Source of the DNA: Clostridia bacterium
GTDB taxonomy: Bacteria; Bacillota; Clostridia; Christensenellales; UBA1242
DNA length: 64,000 nucleotides
Direction: 5' to 3'
Assembly (NCBI GenBank): GCA_017453125.1
Contig: JAFTKS010000010.1
Span: forward strand, 1-64,000
Made by a program: the position numbers and the translations under genes
Notes under the pieces: generated by a model
Databases searched by the model: none
The model's input: the letters and a program-made list of their open reading frames with translations, nothing else
Told to the model about the DNA's origin: nothing
In this document: in pieces, positions 7,134 to 15,997 of the stretch
Layout: every line of letters begins with the position of its first letter
How positions within the stretch are numbered: the stretch's first letter is position 1

Positions 7134-9742
7134 ACGTAATATACACTGCTAGAATCAACTGAATACAAATCCACACTTTGATATTTTGCATATACTTTGT
7201 ATAGCTTATTGTTATACTCAATTTCTATCTCGTTACCAGCAATATCTCTAAGCAAACAATCTTCAGAGATTTTCACATACTCCTCTCCTACCTTATGGTA
7301 GAAGTCAAAGTCTAGACTGTGGTCACTAGCAATTAAATAATATATATCACTAGTACTTCCAAAAGTTATATCTTTTGCAGCAGTTGACTTTGTAAACTCA
7401 TCGATTACCACAAAACTAGAGTAATCTTTGAATGCAACATCATTTGTTATAAGTATAGCATCTTTATACGAATCAATAAATTGAAGTTGATTAAAATCTA
7501 CGTTTGCTTTTCTTAAGTTCTTTTGTTGTAAATCAAAATGTACACTAATACTATATCCTGTTTTTACATAAGGACCTTCTGTCACTGTCTTTTGAGTATA
7601 CAAATCTATATCTTGCATTGAAATATATCCAGTATATTCCTGACCCTGAAAATTATATCGATACTCATTTCCTGGATCGTTACCCTCTACAAGAACATTT
7701 AAATTTTCAATTTTTGAATAATACAAAGGATCTTGCAATTTCCCATATATATCAACATTTATATTCTTATAAGTTGCTATCCTATTATTTGAATCAATAA
7801 TGTATTCATATCCACCGCTAGTAATTATCGGACCATTTTCATCGGTTTTTACTTGTAAAACTTCTGGAGTATAAAAATACGAGAAGTCGGCACCTTTTCC
7901 GTGCAAATCCAAAAAGCCATAGTTTCTATTTTCTCTTAATTTAACTAAACCTGTATCATCTCCCACAACCTCATTAACATAAACTTCTGTATTATAATTA
8001 TGATTAATTGTATATAAATCACTATCATAGAATGTTGGACAAAATACCTCGGTATATAAAAACTTATGATTCAATCTTAAAGTATCAACAGAGCTTGGTT
8101 CTGCTTGAACATAAAGAATAGCATTTCCTGTTTGATATTCAACTGTTTGCCCATCAACCACACCTAAATTTGACAAAACGAATCTATCCTGAAATTCATC
8201 AAGCAATGCCTTATTAATTCTAATTATCTTGTATCCTACATTTTCTTCTTCTGACAAATACGATTCAACAACACAATCATTCACACCCTTATAAGAATCT
8301 GAATTTTCTTTTGAATTATATATAACAGAATAAGGATTGTTGAGTACATTTTGTTTTTCTTCTTGTAACAAATTAAAGTTTAAAATCTGAGACAACTGAT
8401 AAGATGATTTTACTTTTATATATATTTCATCAGAAAGTAAATCTTTTTCTCTCTCGGTCAAATACAAATCCTGAGACTTATCCTCTCCTAAATAAATATT
8501 ATAAGCATCATATCTATTTAGATACTGATAAACTTGTTCTGAATTGGTTTGTTGATAATACTGAGGATTTTCTGCGTCTTTAAGTTCAACAACACCTTTC
8601 CCCTTATTTAATTCTACAAACAAACCATTTTCGTCATTGATGAAGTTTCCCTTGTCATCTTTTACAAATGTGCCTTCGTCAGACTTCTCAAAGTCAATAT
8701 CTATTCGTTTTAGATTAACGGTTTTAGTTTCGTTGTTTTCTGAAAATTGAACTTGCTCCATATTAGCACTTTCAACATATTCGTCAGTTGTTGGTGCAAA
8801 AACCTCTATTGAAAGCAAATCACTGTTGTATTTTGATTGATTAGTTAGTATTGTAAACTTATTTTCGTTATCCTCTATAACAAAACCCTTGCTCTCTTGG
8901 TACCCAGGAACATTCTTTTGCAATGAAATATCTTCTTGAATTTTGCCAATATAATACAAACGTGAAGCTGACTGAACAAAACCTTCATAATGGCGATTGT
9001 AATATTGATTTCCCCTAAGTGCAACATCGTAATGTGCATAAGACAACGCTCCATCTTGGGCTTGATTGACTTCTGGAGTAAAATCTGTAATCTCTGAATA
9101 GAAAGAATCTATTTCTCTATGTGACGCACTCATATAACAAACAATAATATACTCACCATAATCAACAATTGCAGAAGGTCTTTCCGCGTCAATTGTTCTA
9201 GTTTTCAAGATTTTATCACTATCTAGAACTCTTAAATCTTCAACATCTTTTTCATCAATAGTAAGCAGAGTGATATTTGAATCATATTCTCCCCAAACTT
9301 CTGTTGCTTTCTTTGTTTTTTCTATAATATCTTTCGAAAAATTAATTGCAAATTGTTGTTTTTTTACACTAGTCATATCAAATACAATTTCAATATCGGT
9401 TACAAGCCTTTTGAAAGAATATGCAATTGTCTTGTCTATAGTATATCTATGTTCTTCTTTTTCAAGAGTTTTGGCATCTGTAGTAGTGAACGCCAAGGGC
9501 TTTTTGTTCCAAGTAGCCGTCATTCCCTCGTCTGTATAGCCTTCAGGAATCACGAATTTCAAGTCAAAGCCTGTTCCAATTTCAATCTCTTGAGTATAAG
9601 ATTCTACACCCATATTAGGATCAACATTTTGAAAGACAACTTTTACTTCTATCATTTTTGGTCCACAACACGCAGATAAAAAACCTGCTACAATTAACAG
9701 AAATAACATTGAACATATTTTTAAAATGTTTTTCTTTTGCAT
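7115..9742 (-). CDS. large surface lipoprotein of unknown function (about 875 residues)
   Basis: The N-terminus has a Lys-rich n-region, a hydrophobic stretch and a lipobox (FLSACC), so the protein is predicted to be lipid-anchored on the outer face of the membrane. The remaining 845 residues are rich in Asp, Glu, Tyr and Asn, with a beta-rich look and no recognised domain. Around residues 355-385 is an acidic run with repeated FVKDDKGNF / FINDENGLF-like units. The frame extends to 9787, but ATG 9742 is chosen because GAGGAAAATGGT precedes it and the signal peptide starts there. It shares a terminator with rubrerythrin. Similar large orphan lipoproteins are common in gut Clostridia; function is unknown. 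Confidence 0.88.
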   Translation of the reverse strand: MQKKNILKICSMLFLLIVAGFLSACCGPKMIEVKVVFQNVDPNMGVESYTQEIEIGTGFDLKFVIPEGYTDEGMTATWNKKPLAFTTTDAKTLEKEEHRYTIDKTIAYSFKRLVTDIEIVFDMTSVKKQQFAINFSKDIIEKTKKATEVWGEYDSNITLLTIDEKDVEDLRVLDSDKILKTRTIDAERPSAIVDYGEYIIVCYMSASHREIDSFYSEITDFTPEVNQAQDGALSYAHYDVALRGNQYYNRHYEGFVQSASRLYYIGKIQEDISLQKNVPGYQESKGFVIEDNENKFTILTNQSKYNSDLLSIEVFAPTTDEYVESANMEQVQFSENNETKTVNLKRIDIDFEKSDEGTFVKDDKGNFINDENGLFVELNKGKGVVELKDAENPQYYQQTNSEQVYQYLNRYDAYNIYLGEDKSQDLYLTEREKDLLSDEIYIKVKSSYQLSQILNFNLLQEEKQNVLNNPYSVIYNSKENSDSYKGVNDCVVESYLSEEENVGYKIIRINKALLDEFQDRFVLSNLGVVDGQTVEYQTGNAILYVQAEPSSVDTLRLNHKFLYTEVFCPTFYDSDLYTINHNYNTEVYVNEVVGDDTGLVKLRENRNYGFLDLHGKGADFSYFYTPEVLQVKTDENGPIITSGGYEYIIDSNNRIATYKNINVDIYGKLQDPLYYSKIENLNVLVEGNDPGNEYRYNFQGQEYTGYISMQDIDLYTQKTVTEGPYVKTGYSISVHFDLQQKNLRKANVDFNQLQFIDSYKDAILITNDVAFKDYSSFVVIDEFTKSTAAKDITFGSTSDIYYLIASDHSLDFDFYHKVGEEYVKISEDCLLRDIAGNEIEIEYNNKLYKVYAKYQSVDLYSVDSSSVYYVKKPTN

Positions 9743-9819
9743 ACCATTTTCCTCTTCATTAGATTTTTGACAAAGAAATACTTTCAAAATTTTGATGTAG
9801 TATTACTTGAAATACTTTT

Positions 9820-10449
9820 TTATAAAACAACTTGTTTTTTGGAATGAAGAATATAATAACCTTTATCTCTATCCCAGACTTCACAATTCCCAAAAAGATT
9901 TGTTAAATACTTTTTCAAAGAATCCGCTCCGAGATTTTTCTTAATAACAAGAGTCAATGTCCCCTTATTTTCCAAATGCGAAAACGCGCCATCAACGAAC
10001 TCAAGCAAATACTTTTTACCAGCCTTAATTGGAGGATTTGAAACCACGTGAGAATAAGTATCAATATTTCCCTCAAACATATTCCCACAAGTAATATTAT
10101 CTAGTTTGATTGATGTTTTATTAAGAACTGCATTATGTTTAGCAAGGTCTACCGCCGTTTCATTAATATCGCAAAGATAATATTCGGCGGATATATTCTT
10201 ATCTAAAAGTATAGCAATAGTGCCATAACCACAACACATATCCATTATTTTGCCACCAAAAATATCTTTGTTTTCAATTATGTTCTTTACAAGAACCTTA
10301 CTTCCGTAATCAAGTTCTTTTTTACTAAAAACATCTGAACAACTTTTGAAAGTGTACAAAACACCCTCAAACATCTCTTTGAATTCAAAGTATTCAGATT
10401 CATTATGTTTCGTGGTTACAAAATAGTGTCTTAAATTATTTTCGTTCAA
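9820..10449 (-). CDS. class I SAM-dependent methyltransferase, RsmC-like (MTS family)
   Basis: A 209-residue cytoplasmic methyltransferase. Motif I is MDMCCGYGTIAI, and the catalytic NPPI motif is SNPPIKAGKK, as in the RsmC/RlmG guanine-N2 rRNA methyltransferases and their short Firmicute homologues (YbxB type). It probably methylates 16S rRNA, but short forms have not all been tested. Its start overlaps the end of cysS by 14 nt, so it is the third gene of the MarR-cysS operon. In Bacillus the ybxB homologue sits near rpoB, so this linkage to cysS is different. Confidence 0.85.
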   Translation of the reverse strand: MNENNLRHYFVTTKHNESEYFEFKEMFEGVLYTFKSCSDVFSKKELDYGSKVLVKNIIENKDIFGGKIMDMCCGYGTIAILLDKNISAEYYLCDINETAVDLAKHNAVLNKTSIKLDNITCGNMFEGNIDTYSHVVSNPPIKAGKKYLLEFVDGAFSHLENKGTLTLVIKKNLGADSLKKYLTNLFGNCEVWDRDKGYYILHSKKQVVL

Positions 10450-11866
10450 TTTTATATCCTTCTTTTGAATCTATAATCACATATCCAAGTTCAGCAATTT
10501 CATTCCTATACTTATCTGCACTAGCCCAATCTTTATTTTGTTTTGCTTCCCATCTTTTCTTTGCTAAATCTTCAATATTCTGAGGAATAGATTCTTCTTC
10601 CTTTTCTTCCACTTCAGCAACCGCAAAATCCAAGCCAAGGACTTCTTCGCCTAGTCTAGATACAAAATAATTTATCTCTTTGAGCAAACTCAAGTCTTTT
10701 GATTCAACTGCTTTTGAAATGAACTTCGTAATTTTATTAAATTCAACAAGTGCCACAGGTGTATTAAAATCTTCGTTCATTGCGCCAACAAACGAATCAT
10801 AAACGCCTTTTAGTTCAGCATTAGAAATATCAGACTTTTCTTCTCCCACAAGTTTTCTAACAGAGGAAACAAACTCTCTTAATTTCAAGAACTGTTTGTT
10901 TGCTAGAGCCAAACCTTCATCACTGAAGTCAACAGCTGACCTATAATGAAATTGCAAGATAAAGAAACGAACAACTTGAGGAAGATACTTTGCAAACAAA
11001 TCAGGAAGTGTAATAAAGTTTCCAAGAGACTTACCCATCTTTGTTCCATTAACAGTAACCAAACCATTATGCATAAAATAATTCATTGGCAAATGTCCAT
11101 TAACAATATCCGCCTGTGCACATTCACACTCGTGATGAGGGAAAATATTGTCTATTCCACCACCGTGAATATCAAAGCGATCTCCTAGGAATTTCTTTCC
11201 AAGAGTGGTACATTCTATATGCCAACCAGGGCAACCCATTCCCCAAGGGGACTTCCATTGCATAAGAGTACCCTTGTCAACACTTTTCCACAAAGCAAAA
11301 TCTGCAGGATTTCTTTTGTCGTCAGCAACTTCAATTCTCTCACCGCTAACAGCGTCTTCTAGTCTTCTATTTGATAATTGCCCATAACTAGTGTACTTAT
11401 GAACATCAAAATACACATTGCCCTCGTCAGTCACATAAGCATAGCCTTTGTCTAAAATATCCTGAACTGTTTCTATCATATCTTGAACAAAACCCGTAGC
11501 CCTACAAGAAATACTTGGTCTAAGAACATTCAGCTGATCCATACTTTTGAAATATTCAACTTCATATTTGTATGCAATTTCATATGCGTCCAATTGTTCA
11601 AGTCTGGCTTGTTTTACAATTTTGTCCTCTCCACTATCTCCATCGCCAACTAAGTGACCTACATCAGTAATATTTTGAACATATTTTACTTTATATCCAA
11701 GAAACTTAAAGAAACGGAAAATAGTATCAAAATTGATATAACTCTTCGCGTGTCCTAAATGTGGCATTCCATATACAGTTGGTCCACATACATACATTCC
11801 AACCCTACCCTCAACTACAGGCTTAAATTCTTCTTTCTTTCTTGTAAATGTATTATATAATTTCAT
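10436..11866 (-). CDS. cysS: cysteinyl-tRNA synthetase
   Basis: A 476-residue class I synthetase that charges tRNA-Cys. The HIGH motif is PHLGH and the KMSKS loop is KMGKS. Zinc ligands are in MYVCGPTVYG, GWHIECT and HHECECAQ. The GGGIDNIFPHHE core is intact and length is normal. The C-terminal anticodon-binding part ends around residue 476. It starts 14 nt inside the end of the MarR-type gene and overlaps the methyltransferase by 14 nt, so it lies in a three-gene operon whose promoter carries a perfect repressor palindrome. No T-box leader is present, which is notable because T-box control of cysS is common in Firmicutes. Confidence 0.97.
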   Translation of the reverse strand: MKLYNTFTRKKEEFKPVVEGRVGMYVCGPTVYGMPHLGHAKSYINFDTIFRFFKFLGYKVKYVQNITDVGHLVGDGDSGEDKIVKQARLEQLDAYEIAYKYEVEYFKSMDQLNVLRPSISCRATGFVQDMIETVQDILDKGYAYVTDEGNVYFDVHKYTSYGQLSNRRLEDAVSGERIEVADDKRNPADFALWKSVDKGTLMQWKSPWGMGCPGWHIECTTLGKKFLGDRFDIHGGGIDNIFPHHECECAQADIVNGHLPMNYFMHNGLVTVNGTKMGKSLGNFITLPDLFAKYLPQVVRFFILQFHYRSAVDFSDEGLALANKQFLKLREFVSSVRKLVGEEKSDISNAELKGVYDSFVGAMNEDFNTPVALVEFNKITKFISKAVESKDLSLLKEINYFVSRLGEEVLGLDFAVAEVEEKEEESIPQNIEDLAKKRWEAKQNKDWASADKYRNEIAELGYVIIDSKEGYKIERK

Positions 11867-12278
11867 TTTGCTCTCCTTTAACTAGTTTCAACAATTTATC
11901 AATTGCATCATTCAATTCCTGCTCATCACAACTACAATTTTTGAAAAATTCCGATTTCAAACTACACTTATAATTTTGCAATTGATTCTTTCCCATATCA
12001 GAAATGGTATAAAACACATTTTTTGTATTATCGGCGTTTTTGTATGTAATAATCAGCCCCTCTGCACACATACCCTTCAACAGATTTGCCAAATTACTTT
12101 TCGCCATACCAAGTGCACCAATCAATTCGCTAGGCGTACAATCTTTCTTTTCGAGCAAAAACAAAACCTTTGTCTTATTAGAAAAGAATAACTCTTTGCT
12201 AGCAGTTTTTTGAGAAAAGCCCTCACAGAAATTCATTAATGCAATTCTTAATTCTATTATTCTGTCACAGATGTCCAT
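11853..12278 (-). CDS. MarR-family transcriptional regulator, Cys-rich
   Basis: About 141 residues, winged-helix MarR fold: CTPSELIGALGMAKSNLANLLKGM forms the helix-turn-helix region around residues 48-71, followed by the wing. Seven cysteines (at 5, 19, 48, 72, 106, 116 and 118 when counted from the GTG at 12281) is unusually many and could allow thiol or metal sensing. The start may be GTG 12281 or ATG 12278; AGGAG lies upstream of both. The gene is first in the operon with cysS and the methyltransferase. A perfect 18-bp palindrome overlaps its own promoter, so autorepression is likely. The ligand is unknown. Confidence 0.85.
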   Translation of the reverse strand: MDICDRIIELRIALMNFCEGFSQKTASKELFFSNKTKVLFLLEKKDCTPSELIGALGMAKSNLANLLKGMCAEGLIITYKNADNTKNVFYTISDMGKNQLQNYKCSLKSEFFKNCSCDEQELNDAIDKLLKLVKGEQNEII

Positions 12279-12312
12279 CACACAAAACTCCTAGATAGTA
12301 TTTTCGTACCCC

Positions 12313-12330
12313 AATAACTTATAAGTTATT
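12313..12330. promoter_or_regulatory. putative MarR operator (perfect 18-bp palindrome)
   Basis: AATAACTTATAAGTTATT reads identically on both strands. It starts within the -10 hexamer and covers the transcription start, about 35 bp before the MarR gene. Position and symmetry are those of a repressor site. Confidence 0.7.
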
Positions 12331-12356
12331 GTATCATAACAACATTTTTTATGCAA
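12328..12356 (-). promoter_or_regulatory. promoter of the MarR-cysS operon
   Basis: Minus strand: TTGCAT (12351-12356), a 17-nt spacer, TACAAT (12328-12333). Confidence 0.75.
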
Positions 12357-12530
12357 TCACTTCTAATCGAAAGAATTAAAAAAATATCTACAATTCTTAT
12401 AAACTTGATTAAATGATTTTATTTTATCCAAAAAATGTATTATACTAAGAATGATGATATTCTATGTCGTTTAATATTCTTAATTAAAGAATAGATTTGA
12501 CAAATAATTTATATGAAAAATGGAGAAAAA

Positions 12531-13928
12531 ATGAGAAAAACAAAAATCGTCGCAACACTTGGCCCTGCAACCAATAATTATAAAGCATTGAAGAGCATTA
12601 TTCTAAATGGTGCAAATGTTATTAGAATTAACTTTAGCCACGGCGACACCGAACAACACCAAGAATCAATAAACCTAATCAAACAAATAAGAAACGAACT
12701 TAGACTACCTGTTGCAATTATGGTAGACACAAGAGGCCCAGAAGTTAGAGTAAAAACTTTTGAAGGTGGAAGCGGTATATTGAAAAAGAATTCAACTTTC
12801 ACTCTTTATGGCTACAAAAAAGAAGGCTCAAACGAAGGTGTATCTGTAAGCGAACCAAAATGCCTTGCCAGCTTGAAAAGAGGCTCTGTAATTCTAGCTA
12901 ACGACGGATTAATTCAATTGAATGTTCTTGAAAACAAAGGCTATGAAGTTGTATGTAAGGTTGTGTCGGGCGGAGTACTAAGTAACAACAAAGGATTGAA
13001 CTTTAAAAACACACCGCTTAATCTACCTTATATCGGAGAAAAAGACAAAGCAGACCTTATCTGGGCATTTAAAAACGAATGCGATATCGTTTCTGCAAGC
13101 TTTGTAAACTCTGCAGATGATATTCGTGAACTCAAAAAATTGATGCTTGCAAACCACTACTCTTGTAAAATTATTTCAAAAATAGAAAGCAATTCAGGAA
13201 TCAAAAATATTCAAGAAATATTGGAAGTATCTGATGGAATAATGGTAGCAAGAGGAGACCTTGGCGTAGAAATCCCTCCAAGCAAACTTCCAAAAATCCA
13301 AATGGACCTTATCAATTCTGCAATCGAAAAAGGAAAAACTGTAATAGTTGCAACAGAAATGCTTGAAAGTATGATTTCAAAACCAAGACCAACAAGAGCA
13401 GAAACAATTGACGTAGCAAACGCAGTATATAATGGCGCGTCTGCCGTTATGCTATCTGCTGAAACCGCTGTCGGTGCATATCCAGACAAAGCAGTAAAAA
13501 CAATGGCGGATATTTGCTCTCAAGCAGAAAAAGACATTTCTTACAAAAAACGTTTCTTTGAAACTGTTTTCAATACCACAGACATAACCGATGTGCTTAG
13601 CCACAGTGCTACAAACTGTGCATTCAAATTAGGCACAAAAGCAATTGTTCTATATACAGACTCTGGAAAGACTGCTAGTATGATTACAAGATACAAACCA
13701 AACTGCCCTATCATTGCAATCACAGACAATCCACAAACATTCAATAGTCTTAGCATTGAATGGAATGTAATTCCAGTTTACACAAAAATTGCAGGTATTG
13801 ACATATTCAATCTTGCAACTACAATTGTTAAGAATTCAAAAATCGCTAAAACCAACGACTTAATAATCGTAACCACGGGTACAACTGACAAGCTTAACAA
13901 CGTTATGAAAGTTTGTGAAATCGATTAA
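12531..13928 (+). CDS. pyk: pyruvate kinase
   Basis: A 465-residue glycolytic enzyme converting phosphoenolpyruvate and ADP to pyruvate and ATP. The core motifs are present: KIVATLGPAT at the N-terminus, MVDTRGPEVR, the active-site KIES lysine, VARGDLGVEI and the ATEMLESM / PRPTRAE stretch. The A, B and alpha/beta C domains account for the full length; the extra C-terminal PEP-utiliser-like domain of Bacillus pyruvate kinase is absent. The frame reaches back to ATG 12513, but ATG 12531 with GGAG 6 nt upstream matches the family start. It is monocistronic and ends at a strong terminator. Confidence 0.97.
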   Translation: MRKTKIVATLGPATNNYKALKSIILNGANVIRINFSHGDTEQHQESINLIKQIRNELRLPVAIMVDTRGPEVRVKTFEGGSGILKKNSTFTLYGYKKEGSNEGVSVSEPKCLASLKRGSVILANDGLIQLNVLENKGYEVVCKVVSGGVLSNNKGLNFKNTPLNLPYIGEKDKADLIWAFKNECDIVSASFVNSADDIRELKKLMLANHYSCKIISKIESNSGIKNIQEILEVSDGIMVARGDLGVEIPPSKLPKIQMDLINSAIEKGKTVIVATEMLESMISKPRPTRAETIDVANAVYNGASAVMLSAETAVGAYPDKAVKTMADICSQAEKDISYKKRFFETVFNTTDITDVLSHSATNCAFKLGTKAIVLYTDSGKTASMITRYKPNCPIIAITDNPQTFNSLSIEWNVIPVYTKIAGIDIFNLATTIVKNSKIAKTNDLIIVTTGTTDKLNNVMKVCEID

Positions 13929-13943
13929 CATAGTTTTTAATCA

Positions 13944-13976
13944 AAAAAAGAACATTTTTAAAAATGTTCTTTTTTT
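13944..13976. terminator. bidirectional terminator after pyk
   Basis: AAAAGAACATTTTT paired with its complement, flanked by an A-run and T7. It can also serve the nucleoside hydrolase operon on the minus strand, which stops at 14031. Confidence 0.8.
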
Positions 13977-14030
13977 ATTAAATATCGCAAAATAAAGGGC
14001 TTTATGTTACCTTTGCATAGTAAGTAAAAA

Positions 14031-14939
14031 TTACTCCATCGAAAACAAATCTTCGAGAATTTCGCCATTTGCCTCGGCTGGATTCTTCAAAGAAATATAA
14101 TAATTCTTTGCATCAGGATTCTCTTTCAAGAAACACTCACCATCTTTCTTTCCATCAAGTGTCACATTTACATCACAAGGCACAAAATCATATAATTCTG
14201 GTTTTACAATAGAATAAACTGTATGCAAATCAAAAATCGATACTAGTGATGGATCTCTCCACTCATATAGTCCGTCAATAATACTTTGAATCATTATCTG
14301 AATATCATTTTTGGCATTTGCTGATGCAAATATACTTTTCTTTAGTCTCGAATTATGTCCCAATTCCATTGGATTAATTGTCATTGGAATTCCACTCATA
14401 GAAACAATCTTGAACGCATCAGGATCAAAGAATGCATTAAATTCAGCATATGGACGAACATTTCCAATACCATTAATAGAGCCAATCATTGCATAAATTC
14501 TCTCTATCTTCGAAACAACATCAGGATGAGTTTGAATCAACTTGGCAATATTTGTTTGAGGACCTATAACAATAAGATTCATCTTTTCTTTCGAATCACA
14601 AATTGTCTTGTACATAACCTCGACAGAATCTTCTTCATATGGATAATTCTGCTCTGGAATTTGATAATTACCAAGACCACCTACCCCGTGAACATCTTCC
14701 GCTGTTTCTGGGTGAACCACTTTCAAAGGTTTTCCAATTCCCTTTGCCACTTTAACACCATTGAAAAACTTCTCAGCAAAAAATTGGATATTTTTTGTAG
14801 TAATATCAATTGGAGTATTTCCCGCAGATGCACTAATTAATTTCAAATCGAATATTTCTTTGTTTTGATACATAATTAGCATTGCCAAAGCGTCGTCAAT
14901 TCCAGGATCACAATCTAATATAACTGGCATTTTTTTCAT
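14031..14939 (-). CDS. inosine/uridine-preferring nucleoside hydrolase family protein
   Basis: A 302-residue cytoplasmic hydrolase that splits the N-glycosidic bond of nucleosides into base and ribose. The N-terminal calcium-binding signature DCDPGIDDA is intact, followed by GAGNTP-equivalent SAGNTP, the GPQTNIA segment and the later FNAFFDPDA motif. Start ATG 14939 has AAGGAG upstream and overlaps the ribokinase stop by 4 bases (ATGA). The pair therefore works as a salvage unit: nucleoside to ribose, then ribose to ribose 5-phosphate. The exact base preference cannot be told. Confidence 0.93.
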   Translation of the reverse strand: MKKMPVILDCDPGIDDALAMLIMYQNKEIFDLKLISASAGNTPIDITTKNIQFFAEKFFNGVKVAKGIGKPLKVVHPETAEDVHGVGGLGNYQIPEQNYPYEEDSVEVMYKTICDSKEKMNLIVIGPQTNIAKLIQTHPDVVSKIERIYAMIGSINGIGNVRPYAEFNAFFDPDAFKIVSMSGIPMTINPMELGHNSRLKKSIFASANAKNDIQIMIQSIIDGLYEWRDPSLVSIFDLHTVYSIVKPELYDFVPCDVNVTLDGKKDGECFLKENPDAKNYYISLKNPAEANGEILEDLFSME

Positions 14940-15865
14940 AGTTCCATCTCCTTCAAACCATTTATTTTTATTTTATTTGATTTTATATATTTTTCAACTT
15001 GTTTCATTGTAGGCATTCCCGTTTGTGCACCAAGTTTTGTGGTTTTTAACCCTGCACAAACATTAGCAAATGTAATTGCATCTGCAAATTCAAGCCCACC
15101 ATTAATCGCAACCATAAACGAACCTAAGAACGTATCTCCTGCACCTGTTGTATCCACTACGTCAACACTTATTGCAGGAATATTAAATACTTCTTTTCCA
15201 TCTGAATAATAACAACCTTGAGAACCTTTTGTAAGTATAACTTTGAAAGGATATTTCTTGAGCACTTGATCGGCAGTCTTGCAGGACTTATCAACATACC
15301 CAATTTCTATCTCATTAACCACAACATAAGTAGCGTTATCAAATAGTTCCTTTGGATAGTCCTTGATTGGAGACGGATTAAGAACAAACTTAATATTATT
15401 ATCTTTGCATATCCTACTCGCCAAAAGCAACGACTCCACAGGAATTTCGAACTGACCACCAATAATTGAGCATTCTTTTATTCTAGATGTGAATTTTTTA
15501 ATATAAGCACTATCCAGCCTACTATTAGCACCAGGCACTACTATTATTTGATTGTTCTTATTTGAAACAACAATGTTAGCAAACCCACACTTTTCGTTCT
15601 TTATCTGTTTTACGGCAGTTATATGCACTCCCTCTTGTTGAAGATTTGCAATAGAATTTTTGCTAAACATATCATCTCCAACACAAGCAAAAAGCGTAGT
15701 ACTCGCACCTAATCTAGCAGACGCCACAGCCTCATTAGCACCCTTTCCACCAAAAGATATAAGAAAATCATCACCAATTATTGTCTCTCCAACTTTAGGC
15801 AAGTTTTTTGTCTGACTCACTATATCTACATTTACACTACCAATAACACCAATTTTTTTTCTCAT
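14936..15865 (-). CDS. rbsK: ribokinase (PfkB family)
   Basis: 309 residues. The PfkB signatures are clear: GGKGANEAVASARLGA near residue 40 and DTTGAGDTFLGSF with the catalytic Asp near residue 250. The N-terminal GSVNVDIV is typical of ribokinase, which phosphorylates D-ribose at O5 with ATP. AAAGGAAATGTT precedes the ATG. It is first in a two-gene operon with the nucleoside hydrolase, which supplies the ribose. Confidence 0.92.
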   Translation of the reverse strand: MRKKIGVIGSVNVDIVSQTKNLPKVGETIIGDDFLISFGGKGANEAVASARLGASTTLFACVGDDMFSKNSIANLQQEGVHITAVKQIKNEKCGFANIVVSNKNNQIIVVPGANSRLDSAYIKKFTSRIKECSIIGGQFEIPVESLLLASRICKDNNIKFVLNPSPIKDYPKELFDNATYVVVNEIEIGYVDKSCKTADQVLKKYPFKVILTKGSQGCYYSDGKEVFNIPAISVDVVDTTGAGDTFLGSFMVAINGGLEFADAITFANVCAGLKTTKLGAQTGMPTMKQVEKYIKSNKIKINGLKEMEL

Positions 15866-15964
15866 AACATTTCCTTTATTTTTGATTTTATCATAATTAT
15901 ATGATTTATCAAAACAAATAATTATTATTGGTACTTAAGAAATTGCATTTCAAAACGACTACAT

Positions 15965-15991
15965 AAAAAAAGAGGACAAATCCTCTTTTTA
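15965..15991 (-). terminator. terminator of the spoIIR-sleB-ypeB operon
   Basis: Minus strand stem AAAGAGGA/TCCTCTTT with a 4-nt loop, followed by T-rich sequence just past the ypeB stop. Confidence 0.8.
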
Positions 15992-15997
15992 TAAAAA

